From: Trueperella bonasi
GTDB taxonomy: Bacteria; Actinomycetota; Actinomycetes; Actinomycetales; Actinomycetaceae
Length of the DNA stretch: 64,000 bases
Direction of reading: 5' to 3'
NCBI RefSeq assembly: GCF_030811535.1
Contig: NZ_JAUSQX010000001.1
Coordinates: 434,001 to 498,000 of the forward strand
A model generated the notes under the pieces. The model had not been told where the DNA came from, made no database searches, and was given only the letters and a program-made list of their open reading frames with translations. Positions 63,503 to 64,000 of this stretch are shown in pieces. Made by a program: the position numbers and the translations under genes. Each line of letters starts with the position of its first letter. Positions within the stretch are counted from its first letter, which is position 1.

Positions 63503-63983
63503 TCAAAAACTTTTGCGACGTTGATAACTCGATATCAGTCGATCGCTCGACGGAACTTGCGCCCCGCCAGGCGTCCTCGTTGCTCGCCTGCCGTTTTGCT
63601 CTTCGTTAGGCGGTTTAAAGAGAACGGCACCAAAGCAGTTGCCCATCAAAGCGTTCGCGCCGTAGATGAGCGTAAGCGACATTAGTTGGTCGCCCCCGCT
63701 CCGGTTGTGCCGGCGAGCAGGGTTGTCATTCGTGGGAAAATAGCCCAAGCAGATTCAGCCCCGAGATCGCGCCATCCAAACCAGCCGCTAAGAATAAGAA
63801 GGGTGGAACTAAGAGGAACGCACCAAGGGCAGTCAAAAGAAGATGAGTCATGTCCGCTGATGTTGCAGACATGCCAATGGTGACGAGGCGCAAAATTGAT
63901 GCTCCGAATACTCGCCAATACTTCCCAAGGCTGTCACCTCCAGATCGCTCATAAACTTTGAGTTCTGAGAAAATTAGACTCAA
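63503..63983 (-). pseudogene. Frameshifted paralogue of the adjacent membrane protein
   Basis: From a TTG at 63983 one frame reads a start homologous to the neighbour (WRVFGASILRLV.. and AAGLDGAISGLNLLG, matching LRVFSVSALIVL and VSGIDGYLYGFNLL) and stops at 63726. The next homologous piece (AIFPRMTTLLAGTTGAG) is in a second frame. The third (LTLIYGANALMGNCFGAVLF, matching LAVIYAAVGFVANGLVAVF) is in another frame ending at 63503. Two frameshifts therefore separate three homologous blocks. A sequencing error is less likely with two. Confidence 0.68.
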
Positions 63984-64000
63984 CGCCCCTTTCGGGATCG

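Overview
The window is a chromosomal stretch of a fairly GC-rich actinobacterium. Markers include a WhiB-family regulator, polyphosphate glucokinase, GuaB3, the actinobacterial gene order infA-rpmJ-rpsM-rpsK-rpoA-rplQ...truA...rplM-rpsI-glmM...alr-tsaE-tsaB-rimI-tsaD-groES-whiB-guaB, and a NrdI/NrdF pair. Fermentation genes (pta-ackA, mgsA, a giant acyl-CoA dehydratase activase), a Phd-Doc module and an AbgT/M20 pair suggest a facultatively anaerobic, host-associated member of the Actinomycetaceae (Arcanobacterium/Trueperella/Actinomyces-like). That placement is inference. I saw no rRNA, tRNA or CRISPR array.

Layout: 0-2.3 kb holds the end of an unknown Cys-containing protein, then nrdI-nrdF. 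2.3-7 kb holds an OatA-like acyltransferase coupled to pcrA. 7-8 kb holds an AT-rich phd-doc module. 8-13.4 kb holds guaA, an RluA-type synthase and divergent pta-ackA. 13.4-16 kb is a repeat-rich, decaying region with a hydrolase pseudogene and an AbiEi/DUF559-like gene between perfect 60-bp direct repeats. 16-26 kb holds the 1531-aa activase with a divergent TetR gene, two tandem GNATs, fumC, guaB3 and a DnaQ-like exonuclease. 26.1-32.7 kb is an apparent island: ABC transporter (binding protein, fused permease, ATPase), histidine kinase, response regulator and an organophosphate:phosphate antiporter. 32.7-47 kb is conserved backbone (guaB, whiB, groES, tsaD, tsaB, tsaE, rimI, alr, nnrD, coaA, glmM, rpsI, rplM). 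47-55 kb is accessory: a DUF62 SAM hydrolase with an ECF transporter, AbgT with an M20 hydrolase, and an FG-GAP pseudogene. 55-64 kb returns to backbone (mgsA, truA, rplQ, rpoA, rpsK, rpsM, rpmJ, infA), interrupted by ppgK and a lipoprotein hydrolase gene flanked by ~84-bp direct repeats. It ends with a membrane-protein gene and its frameshifted paralogue.

Most notable observations: (1) NrdF has three of its four metal-binding carboxylates changed to Gln, Ser and Lys, the signature of the metal-free, DOPA-radical class Ie ribonucleotide reductase. (2) GuaA has lost the catalytic core of its glutaminase domain, including the Cys nucleophile and the His-Glu pair, but keeps an intact synthetase. 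(3) An ABC transporter, a kinase without a sensor domain, a response regulator and a UhpT/GlpT-family antiporter form one locus that combines elements of the AfuABC, HptARS and PgtABCP systems. (4) Two separate genes sit between long direct repeats, and several intergenic palindromic repeat families are present.
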